Positions 16,776 to 27,495 of a stretch of 64,000 bases of DNA are shown here, piece by piece. The stretch comes from Gammaproteobacteria bacterium (GTDB taxonomy: Bacteria > Pseudomonadota > Gammaproteobacteria > Steroidobacterales > GCA-2729495): assembly GCA_030583605.1 (NCBI GenBank), contig CP129466.1:1991001-2055000 (forward strand), read 5' to 3'. Position 1 is the first letter of the stretch; each line of letters begins with the position of its first letter. Under the pieces are notes generated by a model, which was given only the letters and a program-made list of their open reading frames with translations, did no database searches and was not told the DNA's origin. The position numbers and the translations under genes are program-made.

Positions 16776-17294
16776 ATGCGCACTATTTCTGCAACAAAAG
16801 TCCGTCCGACATCGGATCCCGCCGTGCCGGCACTCACGGTAGCCGCGGTGATCGAACGCAACGGGCGTTTCCTCATGATCGAGGAATGGGTCCGCGGACA
16901 GCGCGTGCTGAATCAACCCGCTGGCCACGTTGAAGCAGGTGAGTCGCTGGTCCAGGCCGTCGTGCGTGAAACGATGGAAGAGTCCGGCTGGGTGTTCGCG
17001 CCGGAGGCAGTTACCGGCGTCTATTACTGGGTCCGTCCGGGGACCCGGCGCGGTTTCCTGCGTGTAGCCTTGTCCGGCAGCGCTCTGAGCCACGACGCCG
17101 GCCGTCGCCTGGACACAGGGATCATCCAGGCACTCTGGCTCAGCCGGAGCGAGATGGGGCAGCATGCCGCGAGCCTGCGCAGTCCGATGGTAATGCGTGC
17201 GGTCGACGATTACCTTGGTGGTTCACGCATGCCTGTTGCAGCGCTGAATGAACTTTCACCCGCCTGCCTGCTGGAGCAGGCGCTGCGCGTCTGA
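16776..17294 (+). CDS. nudJ: Nudix phosphatase NudJ
   Basis: NudJ hydrolyses thiamine pyrophosphate precursors and nucleoside di- and triphosphates in E. coli. The Nudix box GHVEAGESLVQAVVRETMEESGW matches the family, preceded by FLMIEEWVRGQRVLNQPA, characteristic of NudJ. The 172-residue size is typical. mnmA follows after 45 bp, reproducing the nudJ-mnmA adjacency seen in E. coli. A GC-rich hairpin-like GGGCGG/CCGCCC lies in the roughly 190-bp gap before it. Confidence 0.87.
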   Translation: MRTISATKVRPTSDPAVPALTVAAVIERNGRFLMIEEWVRGQRVLNQPAGHVEAGESLVQAVVRETMEESGWVFAPEAVTGVYYWVRPGTRRGFLRVALSGSALSHDAGRRLDTGIIQALWLSRSEMGQHAASLRSPMVMRAVDDYLGGSRMPVAALNELSPACLLEQALRV

Positions 17295-17339
17295 ACTGCC
17301 CCCACCCGGAATCCCGTCTCCGGTTGCTAGAATGCCCGC

Positions 17340-18518
17340 ATGTCGGCGGGCAGTCGTATAGTCGTTGGTGTATCCGGTGGCGTGGACTCATCGGTCGCTG
17401 CTCTTTGCCTGCTGCGGGCCGGATTCGAGGTCCATGCCCTGCACATGACGAACTGGGAGGACGGCGACTCCTATTGCTCCGCCGCGGCTGATTATCAAAC
17501 CGCGCGACGCGCCTGCGACGAACTCGGTATTCCGCTTCACCGCGTCAATTTTTCTGCGGAGTACCGCGAGCAGGTATTCGCTGACTTCCTGCGCGAGTAC
17601 CGTGCGGGACGAACTCCCAATCCGGACGTCCTCTGTAACCGGCACATCAAATTCGGCCACTTTCTTGACTATGCCGAGCGCCTGGGTGCCAGAGAGATCG
17701 CCACAGGGCACTACGCGCGGCGGGGAGGACCCGACGGCCAGCGCCTGCTGATCGCCGCGGACCGGCAGAAGGATCAGAGCTACTTCCTGCATGCAGTCGA
17801 CCGGCATGCCCTTTCCCGGACCTTGTTCCCGCTGGGTGACTTGACCAAGGCGCAGGTTCGCCGGCTTGCCGTACAGGCGGGGTTGTCCAACCATGCCCGG
17901 CCGGATAGCACCGGCATCTGCTTCATCGGCGAGAGACCGTTCCGCGAATTTCTCGCTCGCTATGTCGAAACCGCACCGGGGCCCGTCGTGACCGCTGACG
18001 GCGACTGCGTGGGCCAACATGGCGGATTGCCGTTCTACACGCTCGGACAACGCTCCGGGACCGGGATCGGCGGACGGGCGGGCTCCACAGGCTTGCCTTG
18101 GTACGTCGCCGGAAAAGAGCCGGCGACCAACACGCTGATCGTCGTCCAGGGACGGGATAATCCGCTGTTGTGGTCACGCCAGCTGGAAACGGAAACCGCT
18201 CGTTGGATGTTTGCGGAACCGACCGCCATCACGACCGGCTTGCCGCTCTACTGTGAAGCGCGCATCCGCCATCGCCATGCTCCGGCTCCCTGCCAGGTAT
18301 CTGCGCGCCCCGACGGGGGGTTGATTGTGCAGTTCGCTCAGCCACAGTGGGCCCCATCACCCGGCCAGTACCTGGTGCTCTACGACGGCGATGAGTGCCT
18401 CGGCGGCGCGGTGATCCGGAGTTTCACGCCCGAGACATCACGCACAGGAGCAATCTCGGCGTGTCCGGCACCCGCTGGGGCCGATACGGCGGCCGGCCCG
18501 GCAGCCTATCCGCTATAA
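17340..18518 (+). CDS. mnmA: tRNA-specific 2-thiouridylase MnmA
   Basis: MnmA adds sulfur to U34 of tRNA-Lys, -Glu and -Gln, receiving it from the Tus relay. The PP-loop ATPase motif GVSGGVDSSV is at residues 10-19. The two catalytic cysteines are C99 (NPDVLCNRHIKF) and C194 (STGICFIGER), which accept and transfer the sulfur. The tRNA-binding and C-terminal beta-barrel domains follow. At 392 residues it is slightly longer than usual owing to a Pro/Ala-rich tail. Confidence 0.96.
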   Translation: MSAGSRIVVGVSGGVDSSVAALCLLRAGFEVHALHMTNWEDGDSYCSAAADYQTARRACDELGIPLHRVNFSAEYREQVFADFLREYRAGRTPNPDVLCNRHIKFGHFLDYAERLGAREIATGHYARRGGPDGQRLLIAADRQKDQSYFLHAVDRHALSRTLFPLGDLTKAQVRRLAVQAGLSNHARPDSTGICFIGERPFREFLARYVETAPGPVVTADGDCVGQHGGLPFYTLGQRSGTGIGGRAGSTGLPWYVAGKEPATNTLIVVQGRDNPLLWSRQLETETARWMFAEPTAITTGLPLYCEARIRHRHAPAPCQVSARPDGGLIVQFAQPQWAPSPGQYLVLYDGDECLGGAVIRSFTPETSRTGAISACPAPAGADTAAGPAAYPL

Positions 18519-18630
18519 TTCGCCGCCGCTGACGTCCGCCCATTGGCTGTGCCTGCTCCGTGCGGTCCGTTGGCCTGTGTCCGCGCTGATCTGATCAGTG
18601 CCCGAATCCGATTCGACCTGGAGACCTGTG

Positions 18631-21309
18631 ATGCCCCGCGCAATCGACGCTAAGTCCGTTCTGACAGTCGGCACGGCCGACTTCCGGATATTCCGCCTGG
18701 ACGCAGTTCGAGAGGGCCATGTCGCCCGCCTGCCCTTTTCTCTCAAGATTCTCCTCGAAAACCTGCTGCGTCATGCGGGAGGCGACGACGTCAGCGCCGC
18801 AGACATCAGCGCGCTGGCCAACTGGAATCCGGCTGTCGAGCCGTGCCAGGAGATTGCCTTCAGGCCGGCACGCGTGATTCTGCAGGACTTCACCGGCGTG
18901 CCCGCCGTGGTTGATCTCGCCGCGATGCGGGATGCGGTCGTCAAGCTGGGCGGGAAAGCCGAATCCATCAACCCACTGTCTCCTGCGGAACTCGTCATTG
19001 ATCATTCGGTACAGGTCGACCGTTACGGCACGAATCACGCTCTCGCAGACAATATTGCTATTGAGTTCGAGCGCAACATGGAGCGCTATTCCTTTCTGCG
19101 CTGGGGACAGAATGCATTCCGCAACTTCAAGGTCGTACCACCGAATACCGGCATCGTTCACCAGGTGAATATCGAACACCTGGCCCGGGTGGTTTTCGAT
19201 CAGGAGGCGGACCAAACGCGGGTCGCCTACCCCGACACAGTGGTCGGGACAGACTCGCACACGACCATGGTCAACGGCCTCGGTGTGCTCGGCTGGGGTG
19301 TCGGCGGCATCGAGGCAGAAGCGGCGATGCTCGGCCAGCCAGTCACGATGCTCATTCCGCAGGTCGTCGGCGTTCGCTTGTCGGGAAGCCTGCGCGAAGG
19401 GACCACTGCGACGGATCTGGTGCTGACGCTGACGGAACTGTTACGAAAGAAAGGCGTGGTCAATAAGTTCGTGGAATTCTTCGGCGACGGGTTGTCGAAC
19501 CTGCCATTGGCTGACCGCTCCACCCTGGCGAACATGGCCCCGGAGTTCGGGAGCACCTGCGCCATCTTCCCGATCGATCGCGAGACCATCCGTTATCTGG
19601 AACTGACCGGGCGTGAGCCCTCCCGGGTCGCGCTGGTCGAGGCATATGCCCGCGCGCAGGGCCTGTGGCGCGAGGATGGCGCCGCCGCACCGCTGTACAG
19701 CGACGTGGTGGAACTCGATCTCGCAACCGTGGAGCCCACCCTGGCGGGACCGCGGCGACCGCAGGACCGCGTGCCCCTGCGGTCAGTGTCAGCCACATAC
19801 CGGAAGCAGGCGGCCGAAACCGTTGCCGGTCGTGAGCAGAGCGGTAAAGCCCGGATCCAGCGCAAGAACACAGAGTTCGAGATTGCGGACGGCGCAGTAC
19901 TGATCGCCGCGATTACCAGTTGCACCAACACGTCCAATCCATATGTCATGGTGGGCGCCGGGCTCCTGGCACGAAACGCGCGGCGCAAGGGTTTATCAGC
20001 GCAGCCCTGGGTCAAGACCAGCCTCGCGCCTGGCTCGAGGGTGGTCAGCAACTACCTGGAAAAATCCGGGTTGCTGACCGACCTCGACGGACTCGGCTTC
20101 AACATTGTCGGCTACGGCTGCACCACATGCATCGGCAATTCCGGGCCGCTCGACGAAGACATCGCGAACGCAGTCACGAAGAATCAGATTCTCGGCTGCG
20201 CGGTCCTGTCAGGAAACCGTAATTTCGAGGGCCGAATCCACCCCCTGGTCCGGATGAATTACCTGGCATCACCGCCGTTGGTCGTCGCTTACGCACTCGC
20301 CGGATCGCTCACTGTCGATCTGGCGACGGATCCGATCGGCACCGGCAGTGACGGCAAGCCTGTGTACCTGAAGGATATCTGGCCGGCACAGCAGGAAATC
20401 CAGGCCGTAGTGGCGCAGACCGTCAATTCGAAGATGTTCCGGGACAGTTATGCCGGCGTGTTTGCCGGTGATGCCAACTGGCAGAAGGTGCCCACACCGA
20501 CCGGGCAAATTTACGCCTGGGATGAGCATTCGACATATGTCAGGAATCCACCGTATTTCGACGGCATGACACGCAAGCCGGCGCCGGTCAGCGATATCGT
20601 GGGAGCCCGGGTCCTCGCACTCCTGGGGGATTCGGTCACGACAGACCACATCTCGCCTGCCGGCTCCATCGGCCGGGACAGCCCCGCCGGGCGTTACCTC
20701 GTAGAGCACGGAGTGAATCCGCGAGACTTCAACTCCTATGGCGCACGGCGCGGCAACCACGAGGTCATGATGCGCGGGACGTTCGCAAATATCCGCCTCC
20801 GCAACCAGCTCGTGCCCGGCGTCGAAGGCGGCGTCACCATTCATCTCCCGAGCGGGGACAGGCTGAGCATCTTTGATGCCGCCATGCGCTACCGGCGTGA
20901 TGGCGTTCCTCTGGTCATCCTCGCCGGCAAGGAGTACGGCAGCGGATCATCACGGGACTGGGCGGCAAAGGGCACGATGCTGCTCGGCGTGAGAGCCGTA
21001 CTGGCAGAAAGCTATGAGCGCATCCACCGGTCGAATCTGATCGGCATGGGCATACTCCCGCTGCAATTCAATGATGGCGAAAGTCCGCAGTCCCTCGGCC
21101 TGACCGGACGGGAGACTTTCGACATCAGCGGTCTGGCGAATGTAAATGCGACGGGCGTGCAAATCCGGGCGCATCGCGCCGACGGCAAACCGGTCGAGTT
21201 TACCGCCCGGGTTCGCATCGATACGCCCAAGGAACGTGAGTACTACGCGCACGGCGGTATTCTTCACTATGTGCTCCGCCTGCTGGCGGGGTCTGCTGAT
21301 ACGCGCTAG
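18631..21309 (+). CDS. acnA: Aconitate hydratase A
   Basis: AcnA isomerises citrate and isocitrate in the TCA cycle and can act as an iron- and oxidative-stress-sensing RNA-binding protein. The 892-residue protein has the AcnA/IRP1 layout. Cluster-binding cysteines are visible in [11 protein letters not shown] and [11 protein letters not shown], with active-site motifs [25 protein letters not shown] and [16 protein letters not shown]. The ATG at 18631 is preceded by GGAGA; a GTG at 18598 is also in frame. The sirtuin gene follows within 10 bp. Confidence 0.96.
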   Translation: MPRAIDAKSVLTVGTADFRIFRLDAVREGHVARLPFSLKILLENLLRHAGGDDVSAADISALANWNPAVEPCQEIAFRPARVILQDFTGVPAVVDLAAMRDAVVKLGGKAESINPLSPAELVIDHSVQVDRYGTNHALADNIAIEFERNMERYSFLRWGQNAFRNFKVVPPNTGIVHQVNIEHLARVVFDQEADQTRVAYPDTVVGTDSHTTMVNGLGVLGWGVGGIEAEAAMLGQPVTMLIPQVVGVRLSGSLREGTTATDLVLTLTELLRKKGVVNKFVEFFGDGLSNLPLADRSTLANMAPEFGSTCAIFPIDRETIRYLELTGREPSRVALVEAYARAQGLWREDGAAAPLYSDVVELDLATVEPTLAGPRRPQDRVPLRSVSATYRKQAAETVAGREQSGKARIQRKNTEFEIADGAVLIAAITSCTNTSNPYVMVGAGLLARNARRKGLSAQPWVKTSLAPGSRVVSNYLEKSGLLTDLDGLGFNIVGYGCTTCIGNSGPLDEDIANAVTKNQILGCAVLSGNRNFEGRIHPLVRMNYLASPPLVVAYALAGSLTVDLATDPIGTGSDGKPVYLKDIWPAQQEIQAVVAQTVNSKMFRDSYAGVFAGDANWQKVPTPTGQIYAWDEHSTYVRNPPYFDGMTRKPAPVSDIVGARVLALLGDSVTTDHISPAGSIGRDSPAGRYLVEHGVNPRDFNSYGARRGNHEVMMRGTFANIRLRNQLVPGVEGGVTIHLPSGDRLSIFDAAMRYRRDGVPLVILAGKEYGSGSSRDWAAKGTMLLGVRAVLAESYERIHRSNLIGMGILPLQFNDGESPQSLGLTGRETFDISGLANVNATGVQIRAHRADGKPVEFTARVRIDTPKEREYYAHGGILHYVLRLLAGSADTR

Positions 21310-21319
21310 CCGGCCTCGA

Positions 21320-22054
21320 ATGGTCGACATCCCGGAACGCCTGGTACACGCCCTGTGTGAGTCGCGCCACACGGTGATCCTGACCGGTGCGGGAGTCTCG
21401 GCGGAGAGCGGTGTTCCCACGTTCCGCGACGCCCAGAATGCCCTGTGGGCGCGGTACCGTCCTGAGGAACTGGCGTCACCAGAGGCCTTTCAGCGCGATC
21501 CGGCCCTCGTGTGGCAGTGGTACCAGTGGCGGCGCGGCCTGATTAAGCAGGCTCGTCCGAATGCCGCGCATCTGGCGATCGCCGCAATGGAACGCCTTCT
21601 GCAACGGCTGACCCTCATTACGCAGAATGTCGATGGCTTGCACCAGGCGGCAGGAAGCACCGCAGTCATCGAGTTCCACGGGAACATCCACCGTAATCGC
21701 TGCTCGGCCGAGAACCAGCTGGTCGACGTGGATGCGGAAGGCACGACCCGCCCGCCTCGCTGCCCACGGTGCGAAGCATGGATCCGGCCAGATGTCGTCT
21801 GGTTTGGTGAACCGATACCGCAGGGCGCCTTGTTGACCGCCACTCTCGCGGCCCAGGACTGCGACGTATTCCTTTCGGTCGGCACATCCTCCGTGGTTTA
21901 TCCGGCCGCTGGCCTCGCCGACATCGCCCGCGAAGCCGGTGCGACGCTGGCAGAGGTCAACCCGCAGAGGACCGTGCAGACTGACAGTGCTGCCCACGTC
22001 CTCCAGGGTAAGGCCGCCGAGATCATGCCCGCCATGGCGGCCGCGCTCGGCTGA
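21320..22054 (+). CDS. cobB: NAD-dependent deacylase (sirtuin, CobB-type)
   Basis: CobB removes acetyl and longer acyl groups from protein lysines using NAD+. The 244-residue protein shows the NAD-binding motif TGAGVSAESGVPTFRD, the TQNVDGLHQAAG segment, the catalytic His in EFHGN and VWFGEPIP. The metal-binding region has RCSAENQ and CPRC, as in E. coli CobB rather than the strict four-Cys form. It lies 10 bp after acnA and directly before tatD, suggesting a common transcript. Confidence 0.92.
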   Translation: MVDIPERLVHALCESRHTVILTGAGVSAESGVPTFRDAQNALWARYRPEELASPEAFQRDPALVWQWYQWRRGLIKQARPNAAHLAIAAMERLLQRLTLITQNVDGLHQAAGSTAVIEFHGNIHRNRCSAENQLVDVDAEGTTRPPRCPRCEAWIRPDVVWFGEPIPQGALLTATLAAQDCDVFLSVGTSSVVYPAAGLADIAREAGATLAEVNPQRTVQTDSAAHVLQGKAAEIMPAMAAALG

Positions 22055-22056
22055 GC

Positions 22057-22890
22057 GTGACAACCATGCCGGTCAGTACTGAAGGCATTCTGGTAGACAT
22101 TGGGGCGAACCTGGCCCACGACAGCTTCGATCACGACAGGCATGCCGTGATCGCGCGGGCCGCTGAGGCTGGTGTCGAGCGCATTGTGGTGACGGGAAGC
22201 ACCGTTGCGAGCAGCCGCGCAGCGCTTGGCATCGCGAAGGCGTTCCCGGGACGGCTATTCTCCACGGCCGGCGTGCACCCGCATCACGCCGCCGAATTCG
22301 GCCCGGAAACCGCCCCGCTTCTGGTGGAGATCGCAACTGATCCGCTGGTCGTCGCCATCGGCGAATGCGGGCTCGACTATTTCCGCCAGCTGTCGCCCCG
22401 GCCTGCCCAGCAGCGCGCCTTTGTTCGGCAACTGGGCCTGGCGGCGGCAATGGGAAAGCCGGTCTTTCTCCACCAGCGTGACGCGCACAGTGACTTCCTC
22501 GCGATACTCCGTGAACAGATGGCCGACCTGGTTGGCGGTGTCGCCCACTGCTTCACCGGCACCCGGCAACAAATGGATGCCTACCTCGAACTCGGACTGT
22601 ACATCGGTGTCACGGGCTGGATCTGCGATGAGCGGCGCGGCAATGACCTGCGCGCAGCGGTGAGCGCGTTGCCCCTCGATCGCGTGCTGCTCGAAACCGA
22701 TGCACCGTACCTGCTGCCCCGGACCATGAGCGCGGCGATCTCAGGTCGCAGGAACGAACCCGCTTTTCTTCCGGCCGTCCTAGACACCACCGCGCGATGC
22801 ATGGGGACAAGCGCTGCCGAACTGGCGATCCTCTCGGCACGCAACTCGGAGCGGTTGTTTGGTCTGCCGTCGCTCGGCTCCGACCGGTAG
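22057..22890 (+). CDS. tatD: TatD-family metal-dependent deoxyribonuclease
   Basis: TatD nucleases are TIM-barrel metallohydrolases with 3'-5' exonuclease activity, implicated in oxidative DNA repair. The protein begins GILVDIGANLAHDSFDHDR, the E. coli TatD type. Metal ligands are recognisable in AGVHPHHA, IGECGLDYFR, LHQRDAH, AHCFTG and LETDAPYLLP. The size (277 residues) is usual. Start GTG 22057 lies just after the cobB stop; ATG 22066 is an alternative. It converges with the NERD-domain gene, only 8 bp away. Confidence 0.92.
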   Translation: MTTMPVSTEGILVDIGANLAHDSFDHDRHAVIARAAEAGVERIVVTGSTVASSRAALGIAKAFPGRLFSTAGVHPHHAAEFGPETAPLLVEIATDPLVVAIGECGLDYFRQLSPRPAQQRAFVRQLGLAAAMGKPVFLHQRDAHSDFLAILREQMADLVGGVAHCFTGTRQQMDAYLELGLYIGVTGWICDERRGNDLRAAVSALPLDRVLLETDAPYLLPRTMSAAISGRRNEPAFLPAVLDTTARCMGTSAAELAILSARNSERLFGLPSLGSDR

Positions 22891-22898
22891 CAGGTCTG

Positions 22899-23489
22899 CT
22901 ATTTCGCGCTCCCGGACGATTGTGTCCGAAGTTTGGCCCAGGCCTGCGCCAGTAGTTCACGGGCGTGCGACTCGGTTGCCGCATTCTTTTCCGCGATGAG
23001 CCCGGCAACGAATCCTTCCATCAACGCGACGTTCGGCGGAAGTCCCTTGTTGAAGTGCGCTCTCGATGTGAAGACCACGTAACCGCGCACCGACACATCC
23101 GGCACCAGGCGCCGAACCGCGGCGACACGGTCATAGAGGACCGGCAGCGGATTCGGAAAGGTGGAACGGCGACCGGCGTCAAGGACCGTCCATTCGTGCA
23201 TGGTCTCACTGCCGAAGACGTGGCCTGCGACATCGCGCACATCCACCACCACGATGCTGTTGCCCGTCAGTAATGCGTACTCGATGTGAATCTGGCCGGT
23301 TTCGGCGCTCGGGATGAGAACCGACGAGAGGAGGTCCTCGCAGGCCTGCCGCAGTCTGGCAGCCGTGCTCTTCACAGCACGCCGGCGCAGCAACCACCAG
23401 ACACCAGCCGCAGCAGCGAGCAAAACAACGATGAGCCCCGCAAGCAAGGCGTATTCGAGAGACAACGATTGGCTTTCCGCCTGATCCAT
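22899..23489 (-). CDS. Membrane-anchored NERD (nuclease-related) domain protein
   Basis: The 196-residue protein has one N-terminal membrane helix (about 11-35, ending WWLLRRR) followed by a soluble region. IPSAETGQIHIEYALLTGNSIVVVDVRD and the following HVFGSE...W pattern resemble the NERD domain, a restriction-endonuclease-like fold. The core Asp and a weak Q/E-x-K pattern can be guessed, but activity is unproven. It lies 14 bp downstream of thrC on the same strand, which gives no clear functional link. Confidence 0.7.
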   Translation of the reverse strand: MDQAESQSLSLEYALLAGLIVVLLAAAAGVWWLLRRRAVKSTAARLRQACEDLLSSVLIPSAETGQIHIEYALLTGNSIVVVDVRDVAGHVFGSETMHEWTVLDAGRRSTFPNPLPVLYDRVAAVRRLVPDVSVRGYVVFTSRAHFNKGLPPNVALMEGFVAGLIAEKNAATESHARELLAQAWAKLRTQSSGSAK

Positions 23490-23503
23490 TCCGTTACATG
23501 AGC

Positions 23504-24799
23504 CTACAAACGCGCTGCAAGCTCCTTCAGGTTCGGCCCAATCGTGTCAAAATGCGCGGGAAGCCTCAGCAGATGCGCAAGTTCAGCCGGGACTTCGATG
23601 CTGGTATCGATCAGCGGTTCGACGATGGTGTCGAACTTGGCAGGGTGCGCGGTCGCGACGACGATCCAGTGGCCATCGTTTCGTTCCGCCGCCGGAAGTT
23701 GTCTGTACGCATGCAGACCCGTTGCGGTATGCGGGCACCATGGCGCTGTGTGCAACCGGTACTCATGACGAATCGAATCGCGGATCTCGGCGTCAGAAAC
23801 CGGCACCACGGAAACCTCGCCGCGAATTCCTTCCACGGTCTCGCACAGATCCTGCAGTCGTTCCATGTTGCTGGGGTTGCCGACGTCCATCGCCGAAGCG
23901 AGAGTTGCAGTGGTTGGCCGGGGAAGCCATTGCCCGGTTGCGAGATAATCGGCCACTGTGGTGTTGGCATTGGTGGCGAGCATGATGCGGTCGATTGGCA
24001 GGCCCATTCGCCGCGCCCAGACACATGCGAACCCGTTGCCGAGATTTCCGGTCGGCACGATGAAGCTCGGGTATTTGCCATGCCGGCGAAAGTACTCCAG
24101 GCTGGCCTTGGCGTAATAGGCAGTCTGCGGCAGCAATCTACCGACGTTGATGCTGTTGGCCGAGCATAGCCGGTGGGCAGTGCTGAGATCGCTGTCTGCG
24201 AAAGCTTCCTTGACCAGACGCTGGCAGTCATCGAACTCGCCGCGGACCGCAAGGGACAGCACGTTGTCACCCCAGCAGGTCAGTTGGTGCTGCTGGCGTG
24301 CCGATACCCGCCCCTGCGGAAACAGCACCACCACGCGAACTCCTTCGCGGCGGTGAAATGCCGCGGCGACTGCTCCGCCAGTGTCACCCGAGGTCGCAAC
24401 CAGGATCGTTACCCGAGGGCGGGCGTAGCGTCCCTGGTGGATGATTCGCGTCATTGCGGCAGCCAGGAAACGGGCCCCGGCGTCCTTGAATGCCGCGGTC
24501 GGTCCGTGGAACATCTCGAGCACCGACAGCCCAGGCTCGATCGCTCGCAATGGAACCGGAAAGTTCAGCGCCTCGTGGCAGATCGCCGCCGTGTCGGCCT
24601 GCAGGTCGGAACCTGCGAGAAATGGTGCGAGCAGGCGCTCGGCCACATCGGCGAACTCTGCTACCCCATCGAATGCGCTGGTCGCGAAGTCCGGAAGCGT
24701 AATGGGAACATAAAGTCCGCCATCGGGAGCGGTGCCGCTCATGATGGCCTGTTCGACAGGCACGCCGGCGCCACGTTCACGTGTACTGCGGAACTTCAT
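23504..24799 (-). CDS. thrC: Threonine synthase
   Basis: ThrC converts O-phosphohomoserine to threonine with pyridoxal phosphate. The 431-residue protein begins MKFRSTRERGAGVPVEQAIMSG and carries the PLP-lysine motif HGPTAAFKDAGARFL, the phosphate-binding TSGDTGGAVAAAF and PTGNLGNGFAC. The start ATG 24799 lies 10 bp after the stop of the fused aspartokinase gene, so both are likely cotranscribed. No homoserine kinase (thrB) is between them or elsewhere in the window. Confidence 0.96.
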   Translation of the reverse strand: MKFRSTRERGAGVPVEQAIMSGTAPDGGLYVPITLPDFATSAFDGVAEFADVAERLLAPFLAGSDLQADTAAICHEALNFPVPLRAIEPGLSVLEMFHGPTAAFKDAGARFLAAAMTRIIHQGRYARPRVTILVATSGDTGGAVAAAFHRREGVRVVVLFPQGRVSARQQHQLTCWGDNVLSLAVRGEFDDCQRLVKEAFADSDLSTAHRLCSANSINVGRLLPQTAYYAKASLEYFRRHGKYPSFIVPTGNLGNGFACVWARRMGLPIDRIMLATNANTTVADYLATGQWLPRPTTATLASAMDVGNPSNMERLQDLCETVEGIRGEVSVVPVSDAEIRDSIRHEYRLHTAPWCPHTATGLHAYRQLPAAERNDGHWIVVATAHPAKFDTIVEPLIDTSIEVPAELAHLLRLPAHFDTIGPNLKELAARL

Positions 24800-24809
24800 G
24801 AGCAGGTTA

Positions 24810-27305
24810 CTAGTGAACCGGGCCCAGGAACGAGGCCAGCCGCAGCAGATCCGCAAAGACCCCGGCAGCCGTCACAGCCGGGCCTGCCCCTGGCCCCTGC
24901 ACGACCAGCGGATTGGCGCTGTAGCGATCCGATTCGAAACGCACGATGTTGTCGGTGAGGTTCATGTGGGCGAACGGATGATTGTCCGCAAGCGCCTCCA
25001 GACCAACGGTCGCACCACTCTTTCGATCCAGGCGCCCTACGTAGCGCAGCACCAGTCCGCGGCGCCTGGCATCCGCAAGGCGTCGCAGCATCTGGTCATC
25101 ATGCCCGGCCAGCGCACTGAAGAATTCCCCGATTTCCAGCTTCTCGAGCCCGGCAGGTACCAGGCTCTCGACACGAACATCCGACATCTCCAGGCGCATG
25201 CCCATTTCGCGTCCGAGAATGATCAGCTTACGCGCAAAGTCCAGACCGGAAAGATCATCGCGCGGATCGGGTTCGGTATATCCCTTGTCGCGGGCCTCCC
25301 GCACGATCGTCGAGAATGGCCGTGTTCCATCGAACACATTGAAGAGATAGGCGAGAGTACCCGAGAGTATGCCTTCGATGCTGACGATCTCATCGCCCGT
25401 GAGATTGAGGTCGCGCAGCGTGCCAATCACCGGCAGCGCGGCACCGACTGTCGTCTCGTAAAGAAAATGTGCGTGATGTCGACGGCTTTCTTCCAGCAAC
25501 TGGTCGTATCTAGCCAACGAGTCGCTGTGCGCTTTCTTGTTCGGCGTGACAACATGCAAGCCTTCGCGGAACCATTCGACATAGTGATCCGCGACATCAC
25601 CGCTCGCACTGCAGTCGATGATGGCGCCGTGCGGGAGATAGTCGGTTTTGACATGGGCGCGGAAGCGCTCCCAGTCGAGTGCTTCCGATTTTTTCTCGAA
25701 GATTTCCCGCCAGTTCGAGAGGTCGACAGCCCGCTCGGCCAGCAGCATCCTCGACGAGGTCGCAATCGCGCGTACCCGAAGGTCGAGACCAAACTCCCTC
25801 TTCAGGCGATCAGCCTGCGCTGCCATCTGGTTAAGCAGGGTCCCGCCCACGTTGCCAGGCCCGACCAGGCCCAGCGATATGGTCTTGGCGGAAAGATAGA
25901 AGCCGGAATGAGCTGCCCGCAGAGCCCGGGTTGCATCACGCTTGTCTATGACAGCGGAAATGTTTCTCTCGGACGACCCCTGCGCTATCGCGCGAACATT
26001 GATGCCCGCGCTTCCGAGCGTTCCCAGGAATTTTGCGGCAATACCCGGAAGCCCGGCCATGCCGTCACCCACTACCGCGACGATGCTGCAATGCGGCTGC
26101 AAATCGACGCTTTGTATCTGGCCCTGCTGCAATTCGAGCGAAAATGCCTGGCGCACGACTTGTTCCACGCCGGCCGCCTGTCGGGACGGCACGGCAAAGC
26201 AGATCGAATGCTCGGAACTCGCCTGGGAAATCAGGATTACGGAGATGCCTGCTCGGCGCAGCGCGCCAAACAGGCGATCGGCCGTACCCGGCACCCCGAT
26301 CATGCCGGTCCCCTCCAGGTTCACGAGCACCACGTCGTCAACCGATGTGATCCCTTTGATCTGGTCGCGTGAGCCGGCGGAGTCCGGCCCGATCCGCGAA
26401 CCCCGGGCATCCGGGTTGAAGGTATTCCTGATATAGATCGGAATGCCTCGTGCCACGGCCGGCGTCATCGTCTGAGGGTGAATCACCTTTGCCCCGAAGT
26501 ATGCGAGCTCCATCGCCTCGTTATAGGAAAGGTCGCTGATGATGGTTGCATCAGGCACCCGGTTTGGGTCCGCGCTCATCACGCCGTCGACGTCAGTCCA
26601 GATCACGATTTCTGACGCATCCAGAAGCGCGCCGATGATCGATGAGGAAAAGTCGCTGCCGTTACGCCCCAGTGTCGTAAACAGCCCCTGCCGATCCGAA
26701 GCGATGAATCCTGTGACCACCGCAATGCCACTGTCCATTCCGCTGAACTGCTCGGCGGCACGCGGTCTCGAGTCTTCCCATTGCACCAGCGGGCCCATTT
26801 CGCTCTGCTCTACGACAATGACCCGCCGCGCATCGACCCAACGCACCGCCCGGTCCGGGTTCTCCCGACGACATCTTTCGCGGAGATACGCGGCCAGCAG
26901 GCGTGACGACCACAACTCGCCGAATCCGGCAATGAGATCCCGGCTGCGATCTGCAGCCGAACGCACGAGTGATATCGCGTGCAGAACGTCCTCGGCGTCG
27001 TTCAGGTCAGACCGAAACGCCTCGAGGACCTGCCCCGACGCCTCCGCTTCGGGCAATAATGCGGCCACCGCTCTGCCGTATCGTTCGGCCAGGGAATCCA
27101 AACCCGGCTTAATGGCCGCAGAACTGTTTTCTGCCGCGGCAACGAGCGCCAGCAGGGCATCGGTCATTTTCGCCATAGCGGAAACAACCACGGCCTGCCG
27201 CTGCGCCTTGTTCGCCAACAGAATGTCCGCAACGCGGCGGATGCAATCCGCATCCGCCATGCTGGTGCCGCCAAACTTGTGAACCAGCCATCTGTCAGTT
27301 GACAT
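24810..27305 (-). CDS. thrA: Bifunctional aspartokinase / homoserine dehydrogenase
   Basis: This fusion catalyses the first and third steps from aspartate to threonine and methionine. The N-terminal kinase starts VHKFGGTSMADADCIRRV. The linker carries ACT regulatory repeats (VNLEGTGMIGVPGTADRLFGALRRAGISV and GDGMAGLPGIAAKFLGTLGSAGINV). The C-terminal dehydrogenase has GLVGPGNVGGTLLNQM and the catalytic region GTLAYLFNVFDG with Lys/Asp near DPRDDLSGLDFARK. At 831 residues it matches ThrA/MetL. The ATG at 27305 fits the family start. The 190-bp upstream region has two inverted repeats (27396-27417 and 27340-27358) but no recognisable thr leader peptide. Feedback by threonine is likely but unproven. 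Confidence 0.95.
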   Translation of the reverse strand: MSTDRWLVHKFGGTSMADADCIRRVADILLANKAQRQAVVVSAMAKMTDALLALVAAAENSSAAIKPGLDSLAERYGRAVAALLPEAEASGQVLEAFRSDLNDAEDVLHAISLVRSAADRSRDLIAGFGELWSSRLLAAYLRERCRRENPDRAVRWVDARRVIVVEQSEMGPLVQWEDSRPRAAEQFSGMDSGIAVVTGFIASDRQGLFTTLGRNGSDFSSSIIGALLDASEIVIWTDVDGVMSADPNRVPDATIISDLSYNEAMELAYFGAKVIHPQTMTPAVARGIPIYIRNTFNPDARGSRIGPDSAGSRDQIKGITSVDDVVLVNLEGTGMIGVPGTADRLFGALRRAGISVILISQASSEHSICFAVPSRQAAGVEQVVRQAFSLELQQGQIQSVDLQPHCSIVAVVGDGMAGLPGIAAKFLGTLGSAGINVRAIAQGSSERNISAVIDKRDATRALRAAHSGFYLSAKTISLGLVGPGNVGGTLLNQMAAQADRLKREFGLDLRVRAIATSSRMLLAERAVDLSNWREIFEKKSEALDWERFRAHVKTDYLPHGAIIDCSASGDVADHYVEWFREGLHVVTPNKKAHSDSLARYDQLLEESRRHHAHFLYETTVGAALPVIGTLRDLNLTGDEIVSIEGILSGTLAYLFNVFDGTRPFSTIVREARDKGYTEPDPRDDLSGLDFARKLIILGREMGMRLEMSDVRVESLVPAGLEKLEIGEFFSALAGHDDQMLRRLADARRRGLVLRYVGRLDRKSGATVGLEALADNHPFAHMNLTDNIVRFESDRYSANPLVVQGPGAGPAVTAAGVFADLLRLASFLGPVH

Positions 27306-27495
27306 CGGATGTACTCGCTCCCGCCCGTGCACTGGAGTCCGGATGGAAAGAATCCGGGAAAAAGGGCGCCTCGAAAAGCCGCTAATAATAACTGCTTCGT
27401 GCCCGTGATAGCACGAAATTTGGGTTGCAAGCCCGCGAAATCCTGCCAGACTTGGTGGTCTGGCCCTGCGATCCGATAACAAAACCACCGGACCC

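Noticed and set aside
27306..27495. Threonine attenuator with leader peptide before thrA
   Set aside because: Inverted repeats exist, but no short frame rich in Thr/Ile codons and no terminator T-run were found.
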